From NCBI RefSeq assembly GCF_048544455.1, contig NC_133536.1, forward strand, positions 27,468,152 through 27,532,151: DNA of 64,000 nucleotides, in the 5' to 3' direction. The notes beneath the pieces were generated by a model, which worked only from the letters and a program-made list of their open reading frames with translations, was not told the DNA's origin and ran no database searches. Shown here piece by piece: positions 44,370 through 56,075 of this stretch. The stretch is from Silene latifolia. Lineage: Eukaryota; Streptophyta; Magnoliopsida; Caryophyllales; Caryophyllaceae. Position 1 is the stretch's first letter. The number at the start of each line of letters is the position of its first letter. A program made the position numbers and the translations under genes.

Positions 44370-44890
44370 CAAGGCGGCCCTTCGGTGTTTGGTGGGTCAA
44401 GTGACAAGGGCCTAAATTTTGAAGGGGCCCATGAGGGCGGAATTAAAAGTCCGCTATATAGGCTATAGCTCGAGGCTTTTTGTTAAATAAATTTTACTAC
44501 ATGTAAAAACTAGAATATGGGAAGTAGTCTAGTGATTATGCATCTTACCAAGTAATAAGAGGTCTTGTGTTATATTCTTCATATCTTCACTTTTTGGAAG
44601 AATTTTGTTCTTTGCGATTTTTTTTACAATAAAAAAGTTAAATTATAAGGTACATCTCTATAATTTTTCAATCCAAAATCATTTTTTCTTCTAAATTTTT
44701 TAGGGTTTTTCAAGAATCAACCTCATATTTAAAAATTGAAAAAAAAAAAAAGAAATTTAGTGTTCTTCAAATTAAAAATTTTGTGCGTCTGTTGTTTCGT
44801 TTATTGAATAGTATTAATGCTTGTATTTTTACAGTCGGAACCCTATTGTACAATTTACCTAGGGCCTCAAAATATTTAGAACCAACCCTG
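44370..44890. mobile_element. hAT-like non-autonomous insertion (521 bp)
   Basis: AAAATATG is duplicated at 44362-44369 and 44891-44898 (8 bp, the hAT size) and is present once at the paralogous empty site near 16216. The ends caaggcggccc and accaaccctg form a weak inverted repeat of the hAT type. No coding capacity. Confidence 0.8.
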
Positions 44891-45032
44891 AAAATATGCA
44901 CATTGCCCTCAAAATATTAAGGACTGCCCTGAAATCTACCTTACCCTACAAGTATATGTGAATTCATATTATTAGGACATCAATACAATAAACTTTAGGG
45001 GGTTATTTTCCTCCCTGTGCTTATCATAATAT

Positions 45033-45873
45033 GCATAAATTATCAATTACACATTTGCTTAATACATTTTTTTAATTACTCACACGTCATTTATTTTTTA
45101 AATTTACACCGAAATTAATTGCTCAGGTTTTATTTTGAACCCAAAATCAGTTTCAGGCCATAGTTCCGTCAAAATTCAAATTTTATGCGTTAAGTCATTA
45201 ATTTTATGTCGATTTTACCCTTCCTTTTTATTTTATCAAGCATACTTCTCTGCTTGTTTTTTCTTCTCATTCTCATTCATTCTCTTCTATATCTTTCTCC
45301 CTTAACTTCCCCAACTTAATTTGAAGATAAACCTCCTCATGCATCCTCAAGGTAAGTCTGCCCATTGTTTAATGTCAGACAATTATAAACATCACAAATC
45401 AATTCAGTTAATGCCAAGCAATTATAAAACTTAGAAATTAGGTTAACAATCAATTGAAAACATTAGCAATCAATTTGACAACATTATCAATCAATTGAAA
45501 AATATAAACTAAAAACAAATTCGAAAAAATAGATATAAGAAAAACTTACATAAATTACTAGTGTGATAGATGGGGGGGAATTATGACGGAATAATTGAGA
45601 GTTAGGATTATTACGGAATTTTGGGGGAGTTTTTGGGGAAATATTTAGATTAAAGAGGTGAAATAAAGAAAGTAAATGAAAAAGTCATCCCAAAACTCAA
45701 GAGTTATAAACGTAGGGGCAGAATCGTCACTTCATACATTATTTCACCTGAAAATGTTGTTGGTTGCAAAATATAACCTGATCAATTAATTTGGTTGTAA
45801 ATTTTAAAAAAAATTGACGTGGGAGTAATTGAAAAAAAGTGGATTAAGCGTGGGTGTAATTGATAATTTACTC
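45033..45873. mobile_element. Inverted-repeat non-autonomous element (841 bp)
   Basis: Ends gcataaattatcaattacac and gtgtaattgataatttactc; the inverted repeats extend about 60 bp (cttaat, aattactc, cacgtca blocks). TAATAT flanks both sides (45027-45032, 45874-45879), and the paralogous site at 16368 is empty. The centre has a ct-rich, 5' UTR-like stretch with a caag-gtaagt donor-like site (near 45350), perhaps captured gene DNA. Confidence 0.75.
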
Positions 45874-45988
45874 TAATATCATGTACTTAGTAAATTAGTC
45901 ATTATGCATAGACCTGGCGATCCAAATAACCGGATCAGATAACGTTGACCTAAGATCCGAAAGTGACCCAAAATTGCTTGATCCAATG

Positions 45989-47394
45989 TAATACCCCTGA
46001 TTTTCAACTAAATTAAAAATTACATTTACATTAAAAGGTCGCTAAAATACGGGGTTATTAAAATCAATATAGAAAGTCTCTTTAGAAAATGGTTCTTATA
46101 CAAAATGCTACGAAATAAAACAAAACATTTACAAGGTCTTTAATCAAAATCTCGACCTGAAAATCTTTTGAAACGAAGCGAAAGTCAGCTGAAAATAAAC
46201 CGTCAACATGACGACATTACCTCAATATAAGCTGCCTCTAGCAATTTAAATATTAAAACCAAAAGAACGAAAACAAGAATTCTTTAGTATAACATTTTCA
46301 AAGATAAAACTGATGAACTTGTTTTGTCTTTACAAAATAGTTTGGCCAGAAGATAATTCAAGTGCTAGCAAGTAAGAAACTTTACTTTGTCGAGACTAAT
46401 AGGTTAATAAAAAAAGAAAACGATTAACCATAAATTTTATGTGCACATCTCTATATCCTGTGAGCTCAAAGAGTATCTAATGGCTCACTCTACCTCATAT
46501 TACTACTAATGGCATTTTTGTATATCCGACTTGTCACTGCAGGTTGTGAGCCAAACTATAAACTTCTAAAGACATTTTTATATGCCCGGCTCGTCACTGC
46601 GGGTTGTGAGATAATTCTCTAATCTTATAGCCTCGTGGTATAAGATATCTAATATAACTACCCGACAATGTTTAGTTATATATATTCTCCCTGTGAGACT
46701 TGCTGACCTGTGCATGAAGCAATGAGCTGTTAGAATTCCTTTGGATATTAGAGAAACCAAATATAGCCTAAAAATAAAAATAAACTCATCTGCACAAGAT
46801 ATAAAAAGGTAGGATGAAAATATTCCAAATGCATCCTTTTCAACAAACGGGACATCAATTAATATTTCTGAAGAATCATCCCTAGATAGAAACCGGTTAA
46901 ATAATTCAATATTAGATCATAAAAAACAACTTGATACACATGCCTTATAACTTAATATAATACCAACATTCAAATATCAAGACCAATGGCATACTGTCAA
47001 ATGTTCCGATCCTTTAAAAAAAACTAATTAACACTCGGAGTAAAAATCCGAGTTATTCACCCACGAGTCGACGGCGAAGGAAACCACAATTTAAATAAAT
47101 ACAAAACCAAAAGTCAAATAAGAAATCAAATTCGTCATATCTCAATTAGGTACAACACCATTGCTTGCTCTATTGTCATGAGCAAAGTCATCTCATCATC
47201 AAATTAACTTCAAGACCTACTCATTATGCTAATTTCTAATCAACAAGAATTCTTTTCATGAAAAAAAGTAGAAGGGAATTCGACATCCCATCTCAGCGAA
47301 TGACTAATTTACTAAGTACAAAATATATAACTAATAAGATAGTTAAGTAATAATAGCCACACCAATAATATAACTCCATTAAAATTTCAGCACA
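45989..47394. repeat. Dispersed repeat (LTR-retroelement-like), copy 2
   Basis: Begins tgtaatacccctgattttc directly at the point where the segmental duplication is interrupted, so this left end is well defined. It shares blocks with 18497-20990, including two diverged ctgcgggttgtgagcc units (46525, 46587). The right end is obscured by Helitrons. No coding capacity. Confidence 0.6.
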
Positions 47395-49605
47395 TCCCCC
47401 TACTACTAGAGAATAAAAATTCTTTTAGTTTTCCTTCCAAAAGGCATCTAGCCAAATAAGGTAACAAGTAAAAAAAATTCATTACATTATTATCTTTTCA
47501 ATTAATATATTCTTATAATTACTCTAATCTTTTTAATTAAAAAAATTCATATTTATGATTTTTTCACTGAAATCCATAATTTATTATGCAATCATTTCCA
47601 TTTACATAAATATTATTTTTCATCAGTTACACTCTAAGATTACGCAGACCTGTTTCTTATGCAATCTTTAACATAATTATTGTCATCACTTACATCCTAA
47701 AATTATGTAAATCTGTTTCTTATATTATCCTTCATCGGTTACACACTAAATATGGTGTATATTTTAAATGACGTAACATTTTTTATGTTTTTTAATTAAA
47801 AATAAAAAAATATTAGTCTAATTATTCGTAAATCGTCTTTTTAAGTGCGTGGTATAATGTGTTTACCTCTTATTGTTATAATGTTTATACGCATTTTAAT
47901 TAGATTTTACATTTTTACATCACTTAATTGTAATTTAATGTCATAAATTAGTTTCATGCAATGATATAGCATTATAGAGTTAATTTTTATTGTAAATTAA
48001 AAATGGTTTAAGACAAAAATAACTTAACTTAAAGTGTCTTTTGATGGTAATAAACTTTCATTTTCTACCTCTTACTAAGATTATATTAATACATTATAAC
48101 ATTAAAGGTACAATTAATTTATGCAATTAATATAATGAAAATGTCTCTTTATAAAACAAAACTAAAAAATACCGTGCTGTAGCACGGGGAGCTAAACTAG
48201 TAAATCTATTAAGCCAATCTATTAAATCTATTAACTAATCCCCCCTACCACTTCCCCCCTACTACTAAGAGAATAGAAATTCTCAAAAGTTTTCCCTCCA
48301 AACTCCATCTACTTATATAAGGAAAGTAAATACTTTCCCATTAAACTATAATCTTTTTCCTAAAGTATGAATTTTTTTATTAAATTCTAGATTATAATTA
48401 TATAACGTATTAATAAAAATAAAATAAAAGGAGTATAAAATTATAAAATACAAAATCGTTAATTTTTCTTCGAAAATGACTTAATGCATATATAAACTTT
48501 CTAAAACAATAAAATAATATTATTAGCTACGTGAAAAAAACTCATTAAGATAAATTAAGCAAAGTTATAAAATAAAATCATTAACTTTATGTTTAAAAAA
48601 AAGTCATGACATACTACTTTTTTTTTCTCATATTAAAATACAATTAGGTGAAATATAAAAATTTGAAGGTATAAAGTTTGGTTACCACTTAAAAAACACA
48701 GGCATTAGAAAATCCTATGATTTAAAAAAAAAAAAAAAACAAGGTTGTTTGGTTGCCATTTTTGAGGAGAATGTAGGAATTGGAACTTCCCAGGAATTTC
48801 CAATGCCTACTCCCCCCTTGGTTATTGGAAATGCCTGTGGAATTTAATTCAACCAAACAATTTTGCCAAATTCACCCGAATTAGATGATGGAACTTAATT
48901 CCTATGAATTGCAAGTTCCTAGGAAGTTGAAGTTCCTTGATCAACCAAACGACTCCTAAGAGAATAAAATTCTCCAAAGTTTTCCTCCAAAAGGTATCAA
49001 GCTAAATAAGAAAACAAAATACTTCTTTCTTTAAATTATTATCATTTCATCAAAATATAACCTTTTAATCAAATAATAGTATTTTCTTTGAAAATATTAA
49101 TTATAATATTTTAATTAAAGAAGATAAATTCACTATAATTTTATAAACTGTAAATTTCTAAACTTTTGTTATGTATTAATTATTATTATTATATATGAGA
49201 GAATGACTTGATACATTTTGTATAAAACAAATTATTAAACTGATATAATTAGCTTCATCACAAAAAAAATAAAAAATCATTACTATAATTTGAGAAAATT
49301 TATTATTTGTAATCATTAGTTTTATGTTAAAGAAAAAAATCATTAAACATATTTTATAACTTTACTAAATTTTCTTGAAGTTCATAGTTCATTTTTTTCT
49401 CATATCGAAATACGATGAGGTATATGAAAAATATGAAAAATTAATAATGTATCAATTTAAAATATTTAAATAATAACTAAAAACAAAACCTCTATATATA
49501 CCGCAAATATGCGGGATTTACACTATTAAATACCAATAGTATAATTGTTACATTCTCTAATATTCCTATCTAAAAAACCGCGCATTTGCGCGGGATCTAT
49601 ACTAG
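47395..49605 (+). mobile_element. Cluster of short non-autonomous Helitrons
   Basis: Three related heads carry ctactactaagagaataaaa-type sequence followed by ttctcaaaagttttccctcc (near 47395, 48239 and 48954). There are three tails: a perfect hairpin ccgtgc-tgta-gcacgg plus CTAG at 48197-48200; ccgca-aata-tgcgg plus a mutated ctat near 49523; and ccgcgca-tt-tgcgcgg plus CTAG at 49602-49605. The heads and tails cannot all be paired with certainty; the first (47395-48200, 806 bp) is the clearest. A MITE at 48743 interrupts the second head region. No ORFs. Confidence 0.65.
48743..48956. mobile_element. Tourist-like MITE within the Helitron cluster
   Basis: Ends ggttgtttggttgcc and atcaaccaaacgactcc are complementary at 11-12 of 15 positions. 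The interior repeats ggaacttc/ggaattt motifs. The target duplication is not clean. Confidence 0.55.
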
Positions 49606-49990
49606 TAAGATAGTTAAGTAATAATAGCAACCTCGAACAATAATAATAATATTAGGGCTCATAAAATCTTGTTACCTTAAACTGTAAAATCAACCGTAAA
49701 TTATTCGCAGGTTATTCCGGAAAACCAATCATGCAATAAGGAGGATGCACTGGCAGTGACACCTACTACAAAAAGCATATGGCCGATCCATGAACATGGA
49801 GCTTCGTTGTTAGTGCATCGACAACAATTTGGCCAAAGAAGTCAAATTATGCGAACCAAAGACGTCAAATTTGGATGATTCACAAATATAAGATTTGATT
49901 TGATAACAATTAAGGCAAGGCTATACACAAATCAATTTGGATTTTGCTTTGGCATGATTACAAAGAAGAATAGGGGAGAATAAGGGTTAA
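49606..49990. other. Intergenic DNA, no gene seen
   Basis: Begins with taagatagttaagtaataat, also found at 47335 on the other side of the Helitron cluster. Otherwise unremarkable. Confidence 0.4.
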
Positions 49991-51171
49991 GATTCTGTTT
50001 GGCAAAACTAGCTGAAAAGGTACCTGAAACCTGATAAGGTACCTGAAATCTGAAAAGGTAGCTGAAACCTGAAAAGTACTGAAAAGGTAGCTGAAAATTA
50101 AGAGCTGATAAGGTAGCTGATTTTTGTTAAAACTGTTTGGAAACTAGCTGAAAAGGTAGCTGATATTTGACAAAATGACGTAAAAGGACATGGTTGATTA
50201 TTGTTATCATTATATTTTTACTATTATTCTTGTGTTATTGTCGTTGACGTTGTTAGTAATAAAGTCGTAATGAAGTTGTCTCAATATATTTGCACAAGTA
50301 TTTAACATGTTTCAAAGAGAATTGGAACAATAATTAATATATCACGATTAGGTTAAAAAAAATTCAAACAATATATCATTGAAAATATATTTTATAGTTA
50401 CAAAATTAGTTCTCTATTAAACTCATGCACAAAAAAAAAAAAATTAAGTTTCACCCCAAATTATGGTCTTATATTAAACCAACGTGTCTACCTGCAAGTC
50501 ATGATTTTATGCCTAACCAAACCAATAATAGTTAATAAACATCATCATCATAAATAATTTACGATGAATCGAAAACCCACATAATTAGCACTAGCAGAAA
50601 AACATTATACCCAATATATCATAAATTATAAATATAAAGACGCCCAATTTACAGAAATCGACCAAGTAATTAACATGTTTAACTCCTAATAATCAAGTCA
50701 TCATCATCATCTACAAAACCCAACTATAATTTCCATTAGGTTTTATATTCATAACTAGATAATTAATGGAGCCAATTTGATCAATTCAAGCTAAATTAAT
50801 GAAAAAGAAACAAGTTAAGATACCTCTATCCGTAGAAGAAAGTTGAGGCGTTTACCGTGACGGAGTAATCAGATGCTCGACTTTTGCGTTTTGAAGAACT
50901 TGTTGAACGACTTGTGTTTATTTTTGAGAAAGTCGAATGAGGTTTTTTTTAATTGAGGTCATTAAAAATTCGAGGGCAAAATAGGTAGACAAAGATGAAT
51001 CAGGTACCTAATTTCTCAAATGCTACCTCATGTAGCATTTCATTTCAGGTACCTTTTTAGTCAAATAAGGTAGTTGCCAAACACTCTAAAAAAAATAAGG
51101 TACCTGATTTTTTATGCAAAAAAGTTACTTCAGGCAAATCAGGTACCTGAAGTGTACTGTCAAACGGAGCC
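49991..51171. mobile_element. PIF/Harbinger-like non-autonomous element (1.18 kb)
   Basis: Ends gattctgtttggca and tgtcaaacggagcc are inverted repeats (10 of 14 matches). TAA flanks both sides (49988-49990, 51172-51174). About 170 bp at the left end hold many aaggtagctga/aaggtacctga units. The right 170 bp hold the inverse, tcaggtacc, so the subterminal regions are strongly repeated. The centre (50200-50950) is AT-rich without a transposase. Confidence 0.75.
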
Positions 51172-51447
51172 TAAGACCCCTCAAATAATAAACCGACTTT
51201 GAATTAATTTTTTATTTTTTATTTATTCAAAAATACCATATTAAACTTTTTCTCAAAAAAAATACCATATTAAACTATAAAACTATCATAGGCCAATAAA
51301 ATATTAAAATAATTGGGATATTAAATCGAATTATGACCTGAAACCTAAATGGACCCAACCCGACCCGACCCGACCGAAGCACTCACCGAAGATATAAAGT
51401 AACATAAATCCTAATACTACGTACTCAAAAGTCAAATCTAGTCTCCT

Positions 51448-51456
51448 AAACCCTAA
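51448..51456 (+). promoter_or_regulatory. Telo-box upstream of F-box pseudogene 3
   Basis: aaaccctaa sits 52 bp upstream of the ATG within a block (ccctaaatac-c-gccgttcc) shared with pseudogene 2. Confidence 0.4.
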
Positions 51457-51507
51457 ATACCCAGCCGTTCCTTATCAACCCCCACAAGCAGACATTCAAC
51501 AAATCCA

Positions 51508-52755
51508 ATGTTGAGCAAAGCCATTCCGGTCGTTAATAGATGGAGCTCGCTTCCGGACGACATCTTCGCCGACATAATCTCCCGTGTCGGCTTTACTCAT
51601 AAAGCCGTCATTACTGTATCCAATACTAGTTTTATCATTAAACATACAGCCGATAAAGACGCACCTACCTATGATATATACGAGTTTTGGACTACCCTCG
51701 ATAACCTCTTTACCGTGTTCATTTCACCCTTTATCGACACCTTCAGTCTCGAACTTCACCCTGCTCACTATGATGAGCCTCGTTGCTGGCCTATCATGGA
51801 TAGATGGGCTCGTCAACCACGACACTTCACGGCTAAAGGTTTGCATCGTCGTCGCTCCGATAATCAAGTGTATCCACCAAATTTTTTTCGAATGCATTCG
51901 TTGGTATCACTCAAGTTGAATTTGTGTGATAACATGATTAATTCGAGTGTTCATCGTTCCATTATTTTACTTCCAAACCTCAAGAAACTAACTCTAGATT
52001 GGATTAATTATGGATTTTTGAAACGGTTATTAAGTAATTGCCCATCACTCTAAGACTTGTCCTTGTCCGTTGATGGGACTGAGGAGCGTTTGGTATCACT
52101 TACAAGCAAGAAATTAAAGCGATTACATATAGCGCTAGAAGGGTTTTCGATTCATGATTTTATCATTGATGCTCCAATGTTGGAGAAATTGGATTATTAT
52201 TCCTATTCTATATTCTCAATGCGGATGTTATATTCAATTTCGGACGTCAAGTCTCTTAAACTCGAAGTCCGTGTAAATTTGAGGAGGATCGACCTTGGTT
52301 CGAAGACGACAATGATATTCCCTAATTTAACTCATCTATACTTAGTTATGTATTCGCCCGAAATATTCAAAGCAATAGGTTTAATGCTACATTGTCCTAA
52401 GTTAGAGGTTTTTGAGTTACGTCTTGATTGGATTTACAAGATTAGAGAGATGGTTTGGAATGAAGAAGCCATATTCGTACCTGTTGAGCATGTGAAGCAC
52501 ATAAAGTTGGATCTGAGTACGCGTTTTGACGATCTTTTTGGCAAAGGCATGTTGGATTTAGTGGGATTCTTGCTAAGAAGTGCCAATGGTTTGAAAAGGC
52601 TTACTCTAACTGCAGACGACGACCCTTATAGGTTTTACTCGGCCAAACCTCCTCATTTTTACCAAGATTTATTTGACTGTGTTCAGGCTACATCCCGATG
52701 TCAAGTCGAACTCTTAGGAGTATATAAACGGCCTAACGAAGACTTGTTCATTTGA
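51508..52755 (+). pseudogene. F-box/FBD/LRR pseudogene 3 (single in-frame nonsense codon)
   Basis: The frame from ATG 51508 to TGA 52753-52755 (415 codons) is open except for TAA at 52051-52053. There the paralog at 16663 has GAA in the same context (ctc-gaa-gac), so one G-to-T change explains it. Residues 11-30 hold the F-box first half (WSSLPDDIFADIISRV). Leucine-rich segments follow (PNLKKLTL, MLEKLDYY, CPKLEVFELRL), and the end is FBD-like (SRCQVELLGVYKRPNEDLFI). If the codon is not an assembly error the product is a 181-residue N-terminal fragment. The loss is recent, because the downstream frame has no other lesion. Confidence 0.88.
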
Positions 52756-52912
52756 CTTTTAAGGGTTAAAGTTACGAAACTTTGAATGTAACAAGGGACT
52801 GATCGGTAGTAATATTTGGTCGATTTGACATCGCGGAGACATCAGAAAGTTAATTTAGTAGATTTTGAAGTGACTATTATATCATCGCTTTAAACTCGAT
52901 ATCAGGTAAGAG

Positions 52913-53210
52913 TTTGAAGCGATTGCGTATAACTCTACATATGTGGTCGGTCGTTGAAGAGAATTGTTTGGGATACAAAGGCTATATTATTTGTGATAGT
53001 TGAATATGTGAAGCACTCGAATCAACCAACAAACGTTGTATATTGTGTCATGGTTGTTAAAAAGTGCTCCGGTTTTGAAGAAGCTTGTCATCAGGTGGCA
53101 CTCGTCCTAGCAATGATTCTTTGAGCAAATTTCGCAAAACCTTACTCGAGTGCGCCGAGGACAGTTCACGTTGCCAAATCAAGTTCTTAAAAGGATATAA
53201 GCTAGAATGA
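52913..53210 (+). pseudogene. Degenerate remnant of an F-box/FBD gene of the pseudogene 4 type
   Basis: gagtttgaagcgattgcgta (52912) and gttgaatatgtgaagcactc (near 53000) match pseudogene 4 (61050 and 61445). The FBD-like end follows in broken frames (gttgccaaatcaagttctta near 53172). Large internal deletions and frame changes; no start. Confidence 0.75.
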
Positions 53211-53463
53211 GTAGTTCAAGGATAATATTTTATAATAAAGTATGTCTATTGGCTATACATTATTGTAACTTTTTTTTAGCGCGTGTCTTAAGGTACACAT
53301 TAAAACTCTATTTTCAAATAAAGATTCTGAAGAATTTATCATGAGAAATCGTAAGTGTCCATTTACTCATTTATATCAAGTTAATGGTTTTTTTATTTGT
53401 TCTTTAATTAAGCTCTGAATGTTTGCCCTCAAACATCCACTGTCCAACGCGAAAAGGCTACAT
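53211..53463. other. Spacer, no gene seen
   Basis: AT-rich 3' flank of the remnant; tgtccaacgc at 53441-53450 is repeated to the right of the large element (near 59980). Confidence 0.4.
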
Positions 53464-54728
53464 GTACACGGGGTGTACAAGCCCCTTTGTACACATGCCT
53501 ATAGTAACGTGCCACGTGGAAAGGTGTGGGGTTTATATGGAATCTTTTTCAATTGTAATTTTTGGCACTAAAAACTGAAATATTTTGAATTTCAAATTTG
53601 AATTTAAGAAGTTGAATGGTCATTCATTTCTTTAAAAGTTTTCTCATTATTTTGCAAATACCTTTTTTTTTATTATATTTTTATATCTAAATTTGTAATT
53701 TATGTAATATTTCTTTTGCTATTTTTTTTACAAAGCAATTTTCTCTCATATCCGCCACCATCAGCCGGCCACCGACGTCCCCCGCCATCCCTCCAACCCG
53801 CGCGTCACTCACCGCCCCAACCCTTGCGCCGCTACACGCCATCACTACCATTACCACCAGCCGCTACCACCAACACTACCGGATTCTCTTAAACCAAATA
53901 AAAACACGTCAATCATCATTTCTATAATTTCAGATCTTGGTGCGGTGTTGTTCGTCATTTTGAGTTGTGTTTTATTTTGTTATTATTTGATTGAATTGAG
54001 TATTTTGTAATGTTTAAGGTGATGATTTTGAAAGTTAGTGGAGTTTAGAGGAGTGAGTTTTTAGCAAGACGTCAATGGTATTCAACTTCTTCTCATCCTT
54101 CTTCATTCCCTCTTATGATAAGTAACCAATTAATTTAATTAAGTTTTATAAAAACCCTCATATCATCAGCCCTCAAAAGGCCTAATCTTTCTCCTAATTT
54201 ACTCAAAAGATCCCATTTTTTTTTTCTTTCCTGGGTTTTCCTTATAATTGTGAAATAATCAAACCCTTTTCACCAATTTAATCTCCATTCAAATCTCAAT
54301 GATAAAGTTTCAATCTTTGTTTTTTCAATATCGTAGATCTACTTGTAAGAAATGGAAATATAAGTTGTAAATTTACTGGTTTACAGCAGTTCGGTCCTTG
54401 CGAGTTGGAAATATAAGTTGTCGGAGGTGCTGGGGTTCTTGTGGTGATCGTGGTGATGTTTGTGTAGAAGTTTCGTGGTGATATTGTGGTGGTTCACAGC
54501 AGTTCGGTCCTTGCGAGTATGGCACGGTGGTACTGGGGTGATGCCAGTGGTTGTGGGATTGGTGAGGGAAAAGGCAAGAGAAAAAAATGGTGGTACTACT
54601 GGTTTTATTGGACACTGGTAGTTTGGACGTCAACCGGTGATTTGCAATGGTGCGTAACATGGTGGTGCAGCGGTCCATATTGTTCAATGAAATTGTTACT
54701 GATTAATAATAAGTACGGAATATTATTT

Positions 54729-54759
54729 AATTAATACGTACGTTACGTACGTATTAATT
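54729..54759. repeat. 31-bp palindrome rich in ACGT
   Basis: attaatacgtacg-ttacg-tacgtattaat: the arms are exact complements and the only asymmetry is the centre base. Adjacent sequence is plain AT-rich DNA. Confidence 0.85.
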
Positions 54760-55217
54760 TGTTTTTGAATAATTTTATTATGATTAACGATTAATAACTT
54801 GATATTATCAAATTAATTATAATGAACTTAATTGAGTAATAATTTGATTAAAATTAGATTAATTCAAGTTAAAATGAAACGTAGCATATCTTAAGTTCAC
54901 GTAATTAAGATAATCTTAACTTAGTTAGACATAACTTAAGTCGACGATAATGTGAAATAATACTAACTTACTTACATGACTATCGACGATAACATGAGTG
55001 AATAAAATATTATCAATATAATAAGAGAAAAGAAAATCCGACTAGAATAAATAACAAAATAAAATAAAATGGGTGAATAGGAGGGATTACAATTTTATCG
55101 ATATGATATAACGACAAAATGTAATGATAATACAAATGAGCATGTAGCAAATAATACTAATAAGTGATTTGCTAAAGTTATATAATTGTTTCGGATAACG
55201 GTCGTCGTACTATTTAC

Positions 55218-56010
55218 GAGTTAAAGTTAATATGAGTTTTATCAATACGCGTTCGAGACATAATACCATTACTTTGTCTAAAAATAATGTTATATACTCC
55301 GTATTATAAAATAATGAGTTTCAACAATAACTTATACGCATTCGAGACATAATACAATTACTTAGTTATACTTTAATTAAACTTAGCCTAGTCAGACTTA
55401 ACATAACTATGGTCGTAAATGATCTGATCGAGGCGGCTCTTTGAGTCGGCGGAATCGGCTAGGTCAAAGCTCGACTCGAGTCTGGTCAAACCGAGATCGT
55501 TGATTAAACTCACTTTTAAAAAGTTAATTTGAATAAAATTACCTTAATTAATGTTAAATAAAAATAAATTAACTTAGCTTAACTATAGTTAGTTTAACTA
55601 AACTGAATTAAACTAAGAGCAACTACATCAGTCCTAAAATAAACCAAACATAGAAAGTTAGAAATGGAATTAGACTGACGAGTCTGGCGTAGTTGCTCTT
55701 AGTAGTAACTACAATTTAGTTAACTAAAGTTAATAACTTAACATCATTATTCAAATATAATCAAAGTTAATAACTAAATTTAAGGTAATTATACTTGAAT
55801 GACCTAAACTTCGTTAAGTCTAAATAAACATAATTTAGATATAATAAGTGATTCAATAAAGTTCATTATTCAAATATAAAGTTACCCTCATATCAACTAT
55901 TTAATTACAAGTTAAAGTTTATATGAGTTTCAATAATACGCATCCGAAACGTAATATCGTTATTTTGTCTAAAACTAATATTATATACTCCGTATTATAC
56001 AATAACTTAT
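55218..56010 (+). repeat. Direct repeat pair of about 100 bp inside the large element
   Basis: gagttaaagttaatatgagtt near 55219 and agttaaagtttatatgagtt near 55911 start two diverged copies. Both contain the cgagacataat/cgaaacgtaat, actttgtctaaa and atatactccgtattat blocks. Confidence 0.7.
55613..55702. mobile_element. Small MITE-like inverted repeat (90 bp)
   Basis: ctaagagcaactac and gtagttgctcttag are perfect inverted ends. The inner cctaaaataaaccaaac is the same motif that is amplified at 56076-56405, and a half copy of the right end (gacgagtctgtcgtagttgc) precedes that array. The array therefore probably grew from such a MITE. Confidence 0.7.
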
Positions 56011-56075
56011 TTTAATAGTAAATATATTAAATAAAGTCCTCATTCCTGACGAGTCTGTCGTAGTTGCACTAAAAC

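Larger units (their letters stand above)
43978..45988 (+). repeat. Segmental duplicate of 15889-16485, interrupted by two insertions
   Basis: Collinear with the DNA upstream of F-box pseudogene 2, but with a 521-bp hAT-like insertion (44370) and an 841-bp inverted-repeat element (45033). The duplication continues past the 45989-51290 insertion cluster into the promoter and body of pseudogene 3. One ancestral duplication therefore included gene plus about 0.8 kb of upstream DNA. Confidence 0.85.
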
